Assembly: GCF_000743575.1 (NCBI RefSeq)
Contig: NZ_JQGC01000003.1
Coordinates: 372,001 to 436,000, forward strand
DNA from: Devosia riboflavina
GTDB lineage: Bacteria; Pseudomonadota; Alphaproteobacteria; Rhizobiales; Devosiaceae
DNA: 64,000 nt
Direction: 5' to 3'
Each line of letters starts with the position of its first letter. The stretch's first letter is position 1. The notes beneath the pieces were generated by a model. That model was not told the DNA's origin. It did not search any database and saw only the letters and a list, made by a program, of their open reading frames with translations. Made by a program: the position numbers and the translations under genes. Below, piece by piece: positions 33,413 to 43,493 of the stretch.

Positions 33413-33449
33413 TTTGTCGTCACGCTCCGGCCTGGCCGAATTCGCCGCG

Positions 33450-33620
33450 CGAATTCGGTGACCCCTCGCCCCTTGCGGGAGAGGGACAGACCAACTTTGC
33501 GTTCAGCAAATTGGTCAGGGTGAGGGGTATTCTTTCCTCCGCAGAGGAGTAAGTGATTGGCTCCAATACCCCTCATCCGCCCCTGTGGGGCACCTTCTCC
33601 CGCAAGGGGAGAAGGGAAGC
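33450..33620. repeat. Dispersed intergenic repeat (CCCCTCA...CTTCTCCC type)
   Basis: Between dnaN and recF lie CCCCTCGCCCCTTGCGGGAG and later CCCCTCATCC, CACCTTCTCCC and GCAAGGGGAGAAGG, inverted relatives of each other. A small palindrome GAATTCGCCGCGCGAATTC is at its start. Related to the unit at 4535-4697. No gene is seen. Confidence 0.6.
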
Positions 33621-33644
33621 CGGTGCTCGTCGCTGATAGCAGCC

Positions 33645-34775
33645 TTACACCCGCATCGGCATCAGCACATAAAGCGCATTCGCCTCGCCCTCTTCCTTCA
33701 CCAGCGTCGGCGAATTGGCATCGTTGAAGAGGAAAACAGCGCTTTCCGACCGAATCTGGCTGATGATGTCGAGGAGGTACCGCGCATTGAAGCCGATTTC
33801 GAAAGCGTCGATATCAAAATCGACCGCCAGCTCTTCGCTCGCCGTGCCGTGGTCTGGATTGGTGACCGACAATTCCAGTAGACCATCATGGGCCTGCAGC
33901 TTGACCGCCTTGCCGCCGCGATCCGAGGCAATGGTCGAGACGCGATCGACGGCCACGGCAAAGGCGCCGCGATCGACCAGCATCTGCTTGTCATTGTTCT
34001 TCGGCGTCACACGATCATAGTCGGGGAACGTGCCTTCAATGAGTTTTGAAAGCAGCACAACCGGGCCGACGGTGAAGCGAATTTTTGTATCCGAAACTTC
34101 CACATGCACGTCGCCATCGACGCCATCGAGCAGTTTCTGGACTTCGCCCACGGTCTTTTTCGGCACGATGATGCCGCTCATGCCGCGCGCGCCTTCCGGT
34201 GCCGCGATTTCCGCACGGGCCATGCGATGGCCATCGGTCGCCACAGCGCGGAACAGCGGGCCGGTCTGGGAATTGTCGACGGCGTGGAAATAGATGCCGT
34301 TCAGATAGTAGCGCGTCTCTTCATTGGAGATCGCAAACTGGGTGCGCTCGATCAGCTCGCGCAGCAAGGCCGCCGAAACGTCGAATTCATGCGCGAAGGC
34401 GCCGGACTTCAGGTCCGGGAAAGAATCCGGCGAAAGGCAGGCAAGGTTAAAGCGCGAGCGGCCGGAGGTGAGAACCATGTTCTCCCCGCCATCGGTCTCA
34501 AGCCGCACTTCGGCGCCATCGGCCAGTTTTCGCACGATTTCATAAAGCGTGTGCGCCGGTACGGTCGTCGTGCCGGGAGTGGACACCATGGCCGGCACGC
34601 TCTCCGTCACCTCGATATCGAGGTCGGTGGCGCGCAGCTCGACATGGTCGTCGCTGGCCTTGAACAGCACGTTGGCGAGGATGGGATAGGTGTTGCGGCG
34701 TTCCACAACCCGATGCACATGGCTCAGCGACTTGAGCAGATGGTTGCGTTCGAGCGTGACTTTCATATTCGGCAT
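33645..34775 (-). CDS. dnaN: DNA polymerase III beta subunit (sliding clamp)
   Basis: 376 residues, normal clamp length. Recognisable blocks: MKVTLERNHLLKSLSHVHRVVERRNTYPILANV at the start, the middle YYLNGIYFHAV and ATDGHRMARAE, and the end segment PTLVKEEGEANALYVLMPMRV. Two copies form the ring that tethers the polymerase to DNA. It is in the same direction as dnaA, but a small gene lies between them, an interruption compared with most genomes where dnaA and dnaN are adjacent or separated only by spacer. Confidence 0.96.
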   Translation of the reverse strand: MPNMKVTLERNHLLKSLSHVHRVVERRNTYPILANVLFKASDDHVELRATDLDIEVTESVPAMVSTPGTTTVPAHTLYEIVRKLADGAEVRLETDGGENMVLTSGRSRFNLACLSPDSFPDLKSGAFAHEFDVSAALLRELIERTQFAISNEETRYYLNGIYFHAVDNSQTGPLFRAVATDGHRMARAEIAAPEGARGMSGIIVPKKTVGEVQKLLDGVDGDVHVEVSDTKIRFTVGPVVLLSKLIEGTFPDYDRVTPKNNDKQMLVDRGAFAVAVDRVSTIASDRGGKAVKLQAHDGLLELSVTNPDHGTASEELAVDFDIDAFEIGFNARYLLDIISQIRSESAVFLFNDANSPTLVKEEGEANALYVLMPMRV

Positions 34776-34883
34776 CTATCCCAAAAAAGCGCGGCAATCC
34801 GGCCGGGGCCGGGCAGGGACGTTTACATTCTCGTAAGAGGTTGGCAAGGCCAGCGCGACCATTCACCGCGCCCAAACTGTGGA

Positions 34884-35261
34884 TCAGCTCTGGAAATAGA
34901 TGGTCACCGAAAAGCGCTCCTCTGCATCGGCGCCCAACGCCTCGAGCCCTTCAAAGGGCACGCAACGATCGACCGCCGCCAGAATGCTGTCGGTCAAGAC
35001 GCCACGCTTGCTCGCCGCCTTGGCGGATTCGGGCGCCAACATCGCCTCGCCATCGAGCCGACCGTCGCCGAAAAAGGCAATATCGAGCGCCAGGCGCTGG
35101 TCTTCCTCGCCCGGCGGCACGATCCAGCAGGACATCAACTGCTGCTGCACGCGGATGGCGATGGCCTGGTTCTGCTTGGCAATGGCTTCGGCGGAAAGAC
35201 CCTGCGCCAGGACGGGCGCAGCGACGGAGAGAGCTAGGAGGAGAGCAAAAAGTCTGATCAT
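34884..35261 (-). CDS. Small secreted protein, TolA C-terminus-like
   Basis: 125 residues from MIRLFALLLALS, preferred over an upstream ATG because it opens a signal peptide ending at PVLAQ. The mature part (VQQQLMSCWIVPPGEE, LALDIAFFGDGRLDG, SILAAVDRCVPFEGL, FSVTIYF) has the two cysteines and strand order of TolA/TonB C-terminal domains. It would act alone in the periplasm, because the membrane anchor and coiled coil of TolA are missing. Role unknown. It lies between dnaA and dnaN. Confidence 0.65.
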   Translation of the reverse strand: MIRLFALLLALSVAAPVLAQGLSAEAIAKQNQAIAIRVQQQLMSCWIVPPGEEDQRLALDIAFFGDGRLDGEAMLAPESAKAASKRGVLTDSILAAVDRCVPFEGLEALGADAEERFSVTIYFQS

Positions 35262-35431
35262 GCGATCATGGGTGCCGAGCAGCCGAGGCCAGATCAAGGC
35301 ACAGATCTGTCATCTGTACGAGTTTTGGGGATTGTCGCAGAGGAGACACAGCTCCAGCATGCAGAACGCCACTTTCGCTCTCACGAAAATGGCGTCCGGC
35401 CAAATTTGGCAAGCGGAAAACCCGCAGAGCC

Positions 35432-36988
35432 CTACTCCTCAAGCATGCGCTTCAGGAGCTCGATTTCCTGACCGAGTTCCAGGTCATCCTTGATCATCTG
35501 TTCCACCTTGCGCACCGAGTGAAGCACGGTCGTGTGGTCCCTGCCCCCAAAGCGGCGGCCGATTTCCGGCAGCGAACGGCTGGTCAGCGCCTTGGCCAGA
35601 TACATGGCAATCTGGCGCGGACGCACCACGTCGCGCGAGCGGCGCGCCGAGAGCAGTTCGTTGCGCGGCACCTTGTAGTGGCGCGAGACAATCTTCAAAA
35701 TATCCTCGATGCGGACGCGCTTGGCGTCGCGGGCACGGATGAGGTCCGCCAGGGTCTTTTCGGCCAGCGGCACGGTGATCAGTTCACCGGTCAACTGATT
35801 GGCAGCAACGAGGCGATTGACGGCGCCATCGAGGTCGCGGCCATGGCTGGTCACGGCGCGGGCGACATAGTCGAGCACCGCCGGCGGGAAGTGCATGCCA
35901 AAGCGCTGCGTCGCCTGATCGGCGCGGCGCTGCACGATGGCGCGACGCAGGTCCATGTCAAAGGTCGAGATCGGCACGACAAGCCCGCCTGAGAGCCGCG
36001 AACGGACGCGCTCATCGAGCATTTCGAGATCGCGCGGCGGCGCATCGCCGGCAACCACCACCTGCTTGGCGCCCGTCAGCAGCGCGCCGAGCGTATGGCC
36101 GAATTCAGTGGCCGACTTGCCCTGCAGGAACTGCATGTCGTCGATGAGCAGAAGGTCGACCTTGCGCAGCCATTCCTTGAAGCCGAGCGCCGACTGGCGC
36201 TGCACGGCCGTGATGAAATGGTACATAAAATGGTCCGCGGTCAGGTAGACGATGTTCTTGGAACTATCGGCCTGGCTGACGGCATGGGCGATGGCATTCA
36301 AGAGGTGCGATTTGCCGAGGCCCACGGTCGAGTGGATATAGACCGGATTAAAGGTGACGGTGTTATTGATCGCCGCATTGGCGATCTGTTTGGCGACCCC
36401 AAAAGCCATTTCATTGGCTTCGCCCGACACGAATGTATCAAAGGTCATGCGCTGGTCGATGGCGCTGCCGGCAAGGGCATCGCCCTTCTGGGCCTGCTGC
36501 ACGAGGCGGGCAACCGGCGCGGCACTGGGCGCTTCAACGGCAGCCTGGATGGCGGGCTTTGCAGCAGGGGTTTCTTCGGCCGGCTCGGCGGCAACGACCG
36601 GCGCGGGAGCGAGGCGCGGCCGGGCCTGGCCATTGACGCGCAGGGTTACATGAAGGCGCGCCGCATCGGGAACGTCGTGGCGGAAGGCTTCGACGATGCG
36701 GTCGGAATAATTGGATTGCACCCAGGAGCAGAGGAAGCGCGTCGGGGCGGACAGGTGCACGAGGTCATCGACGAGCTCTTCAAGCTCAAGCCGGGCAAAC
36801 CAGGAGGTAAAGACATCCTCGCCGACGGCCGCCTTGAGGCGGGCGCGCACACGCATCCAGAGGTCGCGCTGGGTGGCGGCGGGGGAATTTTCGCTCATGA
36901 CAGGGTCGCCACTCTGGTTGACGGAAGAGGAGGAAGGAGAGGCGGCCACTGACCAGTCATCCCGTCCTGCGATTGCCTGTCGCATCAT
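35432..36988 (-). CDS. dnaA: Chromosomal replication initiator DnaA
   Basis: 518 residues by the longest frame; a start at 36898 ([10 protein letters not shown]) is equally possible. Domain I begins near [22 protein letters not shown]. The AAA+ domain has Walker A in [12 protein letters not shown] (Ser instead of the usual Thr) and Walker B in [12 protein letters not shown]. The C-terminal DNA-binding domain has the signature [16 protein letters not shown]. It opens the replication origin. No DnaA-box cluster is visible next to the gene. Confidence 0.96.
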   Translation of the reverse strand: MMRQAIAGRDDWSVAASPSSSSVNQSGDPVMSENSPAATQRDLWMRVRARLKAAVGEDVFTSWFARLELEELVDDLVHLSAPTRFLCSWVQSNYSDRIVEAFRHDVPDAARLHVTLRVNGQARPRLAPAPVVAAEPAEETPAAKPAIQAAVEAPSAAPVARLVQQAQKGDALAGSAIDQRMTFDTFVSGEANEMAFGVAKQIANAAINNTVTFNPVYIHSTVGLGKSHLLNAIAHAVSQADSSKNIVYLTADHFMYHFITAVQRQSALGFKEWLRKVDLLLIDDMQFLQGKSATEFGHTLGALLTGAKQVVVAGDAPPRDLEMLDERVRSRLSGGLVVPISTFDMDLRRAIVQRRADQATQRFGMHFPPAVLDYVARAVTSHGRDLDGAVNRLVAANQLTGELITVPLAEKTLADLIRARDAKRVRIEDILKIVSRHYKVPRNELLSARRSRDVVRPRQIAMYLAKALTSRSLPEIGRRFGGRDHTTVLHSVRKVEQMIKDDLELGQEIELLKRMLEE

Positions 36989-37720
36989 TATTTAGCCCTG
37001 TTTCGTTTTGCCCGTGCGGTCCGCATGCCGCCGGAGCTTGTTGTTCTCGCGCCCGCCGCTCCGTTTAAGAGACGAGCAATTCCTTGCTTCTCCGGAGAGG
37101 AGAAACATCGACCGCGACAGTTCCCTGCCATGGCCCCAATCAATCAATGTCGTGGTGTCGGCCGGACGGCCGAAGGACTAATACGCAGTGCCACCCCGAA
37201 GGAATCCGGCAGCACACCGTTCCGTCAAAAAGGTCATAACCAGCCCATGCTGTTCCGGCCTCGTGTGCCGAGACAGCCCCCAAACTCTTGCCCGAAGTGA
37301 TCGTGTCCACACCGTGCCGGGGTCTTTTCGAGCCCCGCTTTTCCGTGCTGACCAGATTACTTTAGGGGGTTGGTTTTGGCCCCGCAACTGGTGAATCGAT
37401 GAAATAGGGTCTTGACTCGGAGACAGAGATTTTACCCTCGGGCGAGGTCCAAAATTGCCTTTCCACAAGAGCCTGTGACTCAATGCAGAATCGCTTTTTC
37501 GTCCCTTTAACAAAGGGTGAAAAAATTATTCTCTTCCCCTGATACCGCCGATTTTATGTCGATTTGAACGCGGTTTAACGGCGCTCCGATTCCTCGGGTA
37601 ACCTGTTAAATCTCAAGCGCTTTCCGCCTTGCTGCCCAAAGGTGAGGCATTCTACCACACTGTCACGGAAATGAAATGTGACGAGGCCACGACGAAAAAC
37701 TTGCCCGTTCGACCAGTAAA
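36989..37720. other. Long intergenic region upstream of dnaA
   Basis: About 730 bp without a convincing gene. It must hold the dnaA promoter (minus strand). Its right part is AT-richer, with TTTAACAAAGGGTGAAAAAATTATT-like sequence near 37505-37530. A single TTTCCACA near 37460 resembles a DnaA box, but there is no cluster, so I do not call an origin here. Confidence 0.5.
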
Positions 37721-37748
37721 GAAAAAGGGCCCCTTGCGGAGCCCGTTT
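37721..37748 (-). terminator. Terminator of rpsT
   Basis: On the minus strand GGGCTCC/GGGGCCC-like arms around GCAA are followed by TTTTTC, about 45 bp after the rpsT stop codon. Confidence 0.8.
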
Positions 37749-37793
37749 CTTCTGTCGCGTCTGCCTTTGGGCGCCGCTTCAGACGATCGCGTC

Positions 37794-38060
37794 TCAGGCC
37801 TGGAGGGCCTTCACGCGGCTGTTGAGGCGGCTGACCTTGCGAGCGGCGAGGTTGGCATGAACGATGCCCTTGGTCGCAGCGCGGTTGATTTCCGGCTCGG
37901 CAGCCTTGAGAGCAGCAAAAGCGACGGCGTGATCGCCGGCGGTGATGGCTTCTTCGACCTTGCGGATGAAGGTACGAACGCGGCTACGACGCGACTTGTT
38001 GACCGCGGTGCGGGCTGCGATCTTGCGGGTAGCCTTTTTGGCTGAAGGCGTATTGGCCAT
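37794..38060 (-). CDS. rpsT: 30S ribosomal protein S20
   Basis: 88 residues starting [13 protein letters not shown]; the longer frame upstream is not used. AGGA precedes the ATG at suitable distance. Lys/Arg-rich helices ([24 protein letters not shown]) and the [21 protein letters not shown] block are typical of S20, which binds 16S rRNA early in assembly. Position between mutM and dnaA is common in this order. Confidence 0.97.
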   Translation of the reverse strand: MANTPSAKKATRKIAARTAVNKSRRSRVRTFIRKVEEAITAGDHAVAFAALKAAEPEINRAATKGIVHANLAARKVSRLNSRVKALQA

Positions 38061-38228
38061 AACGGTCCTCTTTAGCGTCCAACCGGCCAACAAGCGTCTA
38101 AAGTCGCAGGCGTCCGGGGTAAAATGAAATCGGCGGCTTTCGACTGCCGCCAAGTTGGGCGGTCTATAGGGGAAAGGCGCCAAGGCGTCAACAGGACTCT
38201 GTCGCCAAAGCCGGCATCTGGCCGCGCC

Positions 38229-39116
38229 TCACGGCTGCTTCTGGCACACCGGGCAAAAGAATGTCGAGCGCCCCGACTGTACGATACGCTCCACCGTCCC
38301 CGTACACATCGGGGTGGGACACGGCTCTCCTTCCCGGTCATAGACGGCAAAGCGGTGCTGGAAATAGCCCGAGCCGCCCTCGGCATTGCGAAAATCGCGC
38401 AAGGTCGAGCCACCCACCTCGATGGCTTCCGTAAGAACCTCCCGCACGGCATAGGAGAGATCCTCCAGCGCCTTCTTGGGCTTTTCGGCCTTGGTGAGGA
38501 GGCTGCGCGCTTCAATGGTGGGCAGGATGTGCGCCCGATGCAGCGCCTCGGCGACATAGATATTCCCGAGCCCCGCCACCACGCGTTGATCGAGCAAAGC
38601 CGCCTTGATCGGCGCCTTCTTGCCCTTGAAAGCCGCGGCCATTTCCTCGGCATTGAAATCATTGCCGAGCGGTTCCGGCCCCAGGTCCTTCAAATAGGAG
38701 GAATCCTCGGGTCGCTCGAACAGATCCACAAAGCCAAAGCGCCTGGGATCGGCATAGATCAGGTGGCTCTTGCCGTGCTCGGGATGGTCAATGGAAAAGA
38801 TGAGGTGATCGTGTTTGGGCTCGGTGCCTGGTTCATAATAGCGCGGCGGCTTGTCGATGCCGTGCTCGGCAAAGCGCCACGACCCGGTCATCCCGAGATG
38901 GCTCAAAACCGTAAAACCGTTGTCGAGGGTCATGAGCAGGTATTTGGCCCGCCGCCCTACATTGGTCACCGTCGCGCCCGTCACCTTCTCGGCCAGGCCC
39001 TCGGGAAAGGGAAAGCGCAGGTCGGGCCGGCGCAGGTCCACCTTTTCTATACGCGCATGCAGCAACCAGGGTTCGAGCCCCCGTCGGACGGTTTCCACCT
39101 CGGGCAGTTCAGGCAC
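38229..39116 (-). CDS. mutM: Formamidopyrimidine-DNA glycosylase (Fpg)
   Basis: 295 residues. The N-terminus is PELPEVETVRRGLEP, whose proline is the catalytic nucleophile after Met removal. The helix-two-turn-helix region is QRVVAGLGNIYVAEALHRA, and the C-terminal zinc finger has CPTPMC and FFCPVC. It excises 8-oxoguanine and other oxidised purines and cuts the strand. It is divergent from ubiE, with about 170 bp between, and precedes rpsT on the minus strand. Confidence 0.95.
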   Translation of the reverse strand: MPELPEVETVRRGLEPWLLHARIEKVDLRRPDLRFPFPEGLAEKVTGATVTNVGRRAKYLLMTLDNGFTVLSHLGMTGSWRFAEHGIDKPPRYYEPGTEPKHDHLIFSIDHPEHGKSHLIYADPRRFGFVDLFERPEDSSYLKDLGPEPLGNDFNAEEMAAAFKGKKAPIKAALLDQRVVAGLGNIYVAEALHRAHILPTIEARSLLTKAEKPKKALEDLSYAVREVLTEAIEVGGSTLRDFRNAEGGSGYFQHRFAVYDREGEPCPTPMCTGTVERIVQSGRSTFFCPVCQKQP

Positions 39117-39290
39117 CAGAATCTCCTTTACCCTGCGCGTTCTTGCGCCATGGGCTTTTGGTCACGCCTTATATATGGTGCGCGCCGATCCCATGTGGAT
39201 GCCTAGAGCGCTTCCAGCAAAAGTGGCAACGGTTTTGCGGTTCGGAAGCGCGACCAAACGAAGACATAGTCTAGCAAAGAGGCGTGAGCC

Positions 39291-40055
39291 ATGACCGAGG
39301 CGCGCGAAACCACCCATTTCGGCGAACAGACCGTGGCGCTCGAGGACAAGCAGGGCCTCGTCAACAAGGTCTTTCACGATGTCGCGGACCGCTACGATCT
39401 CATGAACGACCTCATGAGCTTTGGCATTCACCGCCTCTGGAAAGACGCGATGATCGCCGACCTCGCGCCGCCCCGCATGGGTAGCCGCGGCTACAGGGTG
39501 CTCGATATGGCCGGCGGCACCGGCGACGTTGCCGAGCGCATCGTCAACGCTTCGCACGGCTATGCCGAAGTCGTCGTCTCGGACATCAATTCGGACATGC
39601 TGCGCGTCGGGGCCGAGCGCGCCAAGACCTGGCGCTATCCGAGCCAGGCCAGCTTTGTCGAAGCCAATGCTGAAGAGCTGCCCTTCGAGAGCAATTCCTT
39701 CGACGCCTATACGATCGCCTTCGGCATTCGCAATGTGCCCCGCATCCAGCAAGCGCTCAACGAAGCCCATCGCGTCTTGAAGCGCGGCGGCCGTATTTTG
39801 GTCCTTGAGTTTTCCCAGGTCGACGTGCCTGGCTTCGATGCCGTCTATCGCGCCTTTTCCGATACGGTCATTCCGCCCATGGGCCGCGCCGTCACCGGCG
39901 ATGCGCAACCCTATCAATATCTCGTCGAATCGATCCGAAAATTCCCCGATCCCGCGCGTTTCGACGCCATGCTATCTACGGCCGGTTTTAAGCGGGTCAA
40001 GCACACCGCCTTTTCGGGCAATATCGCGACGCTGTTTTCGGGCTGGAAGATTTAA
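39291..40055 (+). CDS. ubiE: Ubiquinone/menaquinone methyltransferase UbiE
   Basis: 254 residues. SAM-binding motif I is [15 protein letters not shown], followed by [11 protein letters not shown] and the UbiE signatures [25 protein letters not shown] and [10 protein letters not shown]. It performs the C-methylation step of ubiquinone synthesis. It is followed after 3 bp by ubiB, so the two form an operon. Confidence 0.96.
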   Translation: MTEARETTHFGEQTVALEDKQGLVNKVFHDVADRYDLMNDLMSFGIHRLWKDAMIADLAPPRMGSRGYRVLDMAGGTGDVAERIVNASHGYAEVVVSDINSDMLRVGAERAKTWRYPSQASFVEANAEELPFESNSFDAYTIAFGIRNVPRIQQALNEAHRVLKRGGRILVLEFSQVDVPGFDAVYRAFSDTVIPPMGRAVTGDAQPYQYLVESIRKFPDPARFDAMLSTAGFKRVKHTAFSGNIATLFSGWKI

Positions 40056-40058
40056 GGC

Positions 40059-41609
40059 ATGGGTCTCGGTTCCTATTTCCGCCTTTTCCACGCCGGCTGG
40101 GTGCTGGCGCGCGAAGGCGCCTTCTCCGTGCTTCCCGCCGAATCCCTGCCGCCCTCGATGAAGCTCGGCATTGGCCTCGCGCGTATCGTCGAGCGCCCGA
40201 GCGTTAGAAAAACCGGCCGCGTCGATCGGCTCAATGCCGCGCTCAACAAGCTCGGCCCGAGTTTTGTAAAATTCGGCCAGACCCTCGCCACCCGTCCCGA
40301 TATCGTCGGCCCGCAAGCCGCCGCTGATCTTTCGGGCCTGCAAGATCGCATGCCGCCCTTCGACCCCGCGCTTGTCCCGGGCATTTTGTCCACGGCCCTC
40401 GGCCCCAAGGCGGACCTTCTTACCGAGATCAGCCACCCCGTCGCTGCCGCCTCCATCGCTCAGGTGCACAAGGCAAAACTGCGCCAGCCCGGCGCATTGC
40501 CCAAAACCGTGGCCATAAAAATGCTGCGCCCCGGCGTCTCCGAACGCTTTCATTCGGACACCAAGGCGCTCTATGCCGGCGCGCATCTGGCCGAAATCTT
40601 TGCGCCCTCGAGCCGCCGTTTGAAGCCGACCGAGGTCGTGAGAACGCTCGACCATTCGATGCGCATCGAACTCGACCTCCGCCTCGAAGCCGCCGCCATT
40701 TCCGAAATGGCGCAGAATATCAAAGACGATACCGGCTTCATCATCCCCGACGTGCAGTGGGACCAGGTCGCGCAAAACGTCCTCACCACCACCTGGGTCG
40801 ATGGCATTCCGATCCGCGACCTTGCCGCCATGGACGCGGCCGGCGTGGACCGCAAGGCGCTGGCCGCAAAACTGCTGCAGTCCTTCCTGCGCCATGCCAT
40901 CCGCGACGGTTTCTTCCACGCCGACATGCACCCGGGCAATCTCTTCGCCGATCCCAAGACCGGCGATGTCATCGCCGTCGATTTCGGCATCATGGGCCGC
41001 ATCTCGAAACGCGAGCGAAAGTTCCTCGCCGATATTCTGTTCGGCTTCATCACCCGGGATTACCGCCTCGTCGCCCAGCGCCATTTCGACATCGGCTATG
41101 TGCCAAAGCACCAGTCGGTCGACGATTTTACCCTCGCCATCCGCTCGATCGGCGAGCCGCTCCATGGCCGCACCGCTGCCGACATTTCCATGGCCAAGGT
41201 TTTGGGCCAGCTCTTCGTCATCACCGAACTCTTTGATATGCAGACCCGCCCCGAGCTGGTGCTGCTGCAAAAATCCATGGTGCTGGTCGAAGGCGTCGCG
41301 CGAAACCTCGATCCCGATCTCGATATCTGGACCGTGGCCGAGCCCGTCGTCGGCGATTGGCTGCGCCGCGAGGAAGGCCCCGTCGGCCGTCTCGAAGAGC
41401 TTGCCGGTCATTTTACCCGCATGAGCGAGGCCCTTGGCCGCGTGCCCGTTCTCGTCGCCGAGGCCGAACAGACGCTGGCCGAACACCGCGCCATGATGGC
41501 CAAAAACCAGCCCAACCGTTTCATCAACACTGCCCTCGCGGCGGTGCTGGTCGCGGCCTTCGTGGTTCTCGTCCTTGCCGGCTGGCGCCTCCTTACAGGT
41601 AATTTCTAG
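40059..41609 (+). CDS. ubiB: Ubiquinone biosynthesis protein UbiB
   Basis: 516 residues of the ABC1/ADCK atypical kinase family. The KxGQ motif is visible as FVKFGQTLATRPD, the ATP-site lysine segment is KTVAIKMLRPG, and the catalytic part FFHADMHPGNLF with AVDFGIMGRI follows. Two membrane helices end the protein (ALAAVLVAAFVVLVLAGW). UbiB supports ubiquinone synthesis, probably by ATP-driven extraction of membrane precursors. It is the second gene of the ubiEB operon. Confidence 0.95.
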   Translation: MGLGSYFRLFHAGWVLAREGAFSVLPAESLPPSMKLGIGLARIVERPSVRKTGRVDRLNAALNKLGPSFVKFGQTLATRPDIVGPQAAADLSGLQDRMPPFDPALVPGILSTALGPKADLLTEISHPVAAASIAQVHKAKLRQPGALPKTVAIKMLRPGVSERFHSDTKALYAGAHLAEIFAPSSRRLKPTEVVRTLDHSMRIELDLRLEAAAISEMAQNIKDDTGFIIPDVQWDQVAQNVLTTTWVDGIPIRDLAAMDAAGVDRKALAAKLLQSFLRHAIRDGFFHADMHPGNLFADPKTGDVIAVDFGIMGRISKRERKFLADILFGFITRDYRLVAQRHFDIGYVPKHQSVDDFTLAIRSIGEPLHGRTAADISMAKVLGQLFVITELFDMQTRPELVLLQKSMVLVEGVARNLDPDLDIWTVAEPVVGDWLRREEGPVGRLEELAGHFTRMSEALGRVPVLVAEAEQTLAEHRAMMAKNQPNRFINTALAAVLVAAFVVLVLAGWRLLTGNF

Positions 41610-41672
41610 GCCAACTTGCCGCTTGCCGAGCAAGTGCCTAGATTGCCGGCAAATCGGCTGCGGGAGACTTTC

Positions 41673-42272
41673 ATGGGTTTTAAGACCATCGCCAAACTGG
41701 GCGCCATGCTGATGCTCGGCGGCTCGCTTGCGGGCTGTATCGACGCCACTGTCGATGTCGACGTCACCAGCGAGACGACGGCCAAGGCGACGCTGACCCA
41801 GGTCATGTCAGCCGACTTCTACGCCATGTTCAAGATGAACAACGCCGAGAGCGACAATCCCACGGAGTTCTGCTCCGAAGGTGACCTCGTCGAAAATGCC
41901 GATGGCAGCGCCACCTGCACGCTGGTCGAAGAAGGCACATTCGCAGAACTGGCAGCAATGGAAGGCGAGGAAAACGCGCTCTTCTTCACCCCGGCCGGTC
42001 CCGGCCTCGTGCGCGTCGCCCTGCCCACCGCAGAACTGACCGGCGAGCTCGGCTCCAGTGACGACATGGACGCCGAAACCAAGCAGATGGTGGAAGCCTT
42101 CTTCACCGGCCATGCCGTCACCATCCGCATTTCCGGCGCCGAGGTCACCGAAACCAATCTCGAACGCAGCGACGACAGGACTTCGGCCGAGATCGAAATC
42201 CCCTTCCTCGACCTCATCAACGGCACGGCCGACCTGCCCGACGAGCTCTTTGCCGTGGTGCGCGCGAAGTAA
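41673..42272 (+). CDS. Hypothetical lipoprotein
   Basis: 199 residues from MGFKTIAKLG. Lipobox LAGC ends a hydrophobic leader (LGAMLMLGGSLAGC). The mature part is acidic and beta-rich (ATVDVDVTSETTAKATLTQVMS; VTIRISGAEVTETNLERSDD), with two cysteines (EFCSEG, ATCTLV) that may pair. No family recognised. It follows ubiB by about 60 bp in the same direction but is unrelated in function. Confidence 0.65.
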   Translation: MGFKTIAKLGAMLMLGGSLAGCIDATVDVDVTSETTAKATLTQVMSADFYAMFKMNNAESDNPTEFCSEGDLVENADGSATCTLVEEGTFAELAAMEGEENALFFTPAGPGLVRVALPTAELTGELGSSDDMDAETKQMVEAFFTGHAVTIRISGAEVTETNLERSDDRTSAEIEIPFLDLINGTADLPDELFAVVRAK

Positions 42273-42316
42273 TTGCAAGCTAACGGCACCCGGCGCATGG
42301 CCGGGCGCCGGCCTTG

Positions 42317-43375
42317 CTAGCCGCCGAGGCAGGGCAAGACGTCCTCGGCAAAATAGGGCTTCTGATCGACCCAGAACATATAGTCGACGCCCAGAAACGC
42401 CCTGGCAAAGCCATGCAGCATGGGCACCAGGTTCTTGTGCGCGCCGATATCGCGGGCCGTGCCGGTTTCCCCGATATAATTGCCGTCCTGAACCGCGATG
42501 CCGAGCGGCACGGCGAATTCTCCTTCATGCATCATGGCGAGCGCGTGATTGAGCTGGCCCCTCTTGGTGACCATCAGGTCGGGCGCGCCGAGGCCAACCC
42601 CGATTTCATTGCCGAATTCATAGAGTCCGCGCAGATAACCCTTGTCCTCCCAGGGCAGCCATTCATCGGGCATGAAATTGGCGTAGAGCATGGTCACCGA
42701 TTGCGGAAACGCTGCCTTCAGCGCCCGCATATTGGCCTTGAGCCCTTCGACATAAAGCTCGGGTGAAAACGAAGCATCGCTTTCGGCCGAAACCCCGATC
42801 GCTGTCTCCTGCAGGTTGATGCCCTCGATGCGGCCATCGAACTCAGCCCCCAAAGCCGTCAGGAGCGCAGCAAACCGCGCTTCCACTGCGCGATTCCAGC
42901 GCTTGGCCACCCAGCCTTCCACCGTGCCGTCCTCGGCCTGCTGCGCGCTGATACCGTCGTCATACTCGTCGGAGAGCAAATAGTCGGGCACCGGCTTATA
43001 TTGAGGCGAGAACGATGCATCCTGGAGCTGGATGAAGAGCTTTTTGCCATATTGGGCGAGATAGCCGAGATCATCCTCGATGGCGGAAAAATCGTAGTTC
43101 CCCTCGCTCGGCTCGAGCTGACGCCACGAATACATGATCTGGGCGCCGGCAAAGCGGGGGCTTTCCAACAAGGCATGATCGCGAATGGCCTCGCGATCCC
43201 GGCTGAAATAGACGAAGTGCGCGATGCCGTCGTCGGCGATCGGGCAGGTCGCGTTCTCATAAGCCTCATATGCCTTGTCATAGCGATCGGCGGGATTGTC
43301 CCAGGCGAGAACGGAAACGCTGGGCAAAAGCGCGGCCAGCGCGACGACGAGGCCAAGCGAGAGTTTTGGATGCAT
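42317..43375 (-). CDS. Secreted glycoside-hydrolase-like barrel protein
   Basis: 352 residues from MHPKLSLGL. A signal peptide ends near SVLAWD. The body looks like a TIM-barrel glycosidase: AGAQIMYSWRQLEPSEGNYDFSAIEDDL is the typical start of family 42-like barrels, and EGINLQETAIG and MLYANFMPDEW may carry catalytic Glu or Asp. I cannot assign a CAZy family. The gene stands alone, next to a convergent lipoprotein gene. Confidence 0.6.
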   Translation of the reverse strand: MHPKLSLGLVVALAALLPSVSVLAWDNPADRYDKAYEAYENATCPIADDGIAHFVYFSRDREAIRDHALLESPRFAGAQIMYSWRQLEPSEGNYDFSAIEDDLGYLAQYGKKLFIQLQDASFSPQYKPVPDYLLSDEYDDGISAQQAEDGTVEGWVAKRWNRAVEARFAALLTALGAEFDGRIEGINLQETAIGVSAESDASFSPELYVEGLKANMRALKAAFPQSVTMLYANFMPDEWLPWEDKGYLRGLYEFGNEIGVGLGAPDLMVTKRGQLNHALAMMHEGEFAVPLGIAVQDGNYIGETGTARDIGAHKNLVPMLHGFARAFLGVDYMFWVDQKPYFAEDVLPCLGG

Positions 43376-43493
43376 CGGATTTCCTATCAAGTGCAGCGGC
43401 CCAAGGGTCCGCCTGTGCCCGATGGTCTAGCGTCCGTCCGCCGTGGCTTCGCCCGCGAAGTGGTGCAGCCCTGGTGCAGATTTCGTGCAGGGA

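Noticed and set aside
36989..37720. Replication origin next to dnaA
   Set aside because: Only one weak DnaA-box-like sequence (TTTCCACA) is seen and no AT-rich unwinding element with a box cluster. Origins in this order often lie elsewhere.
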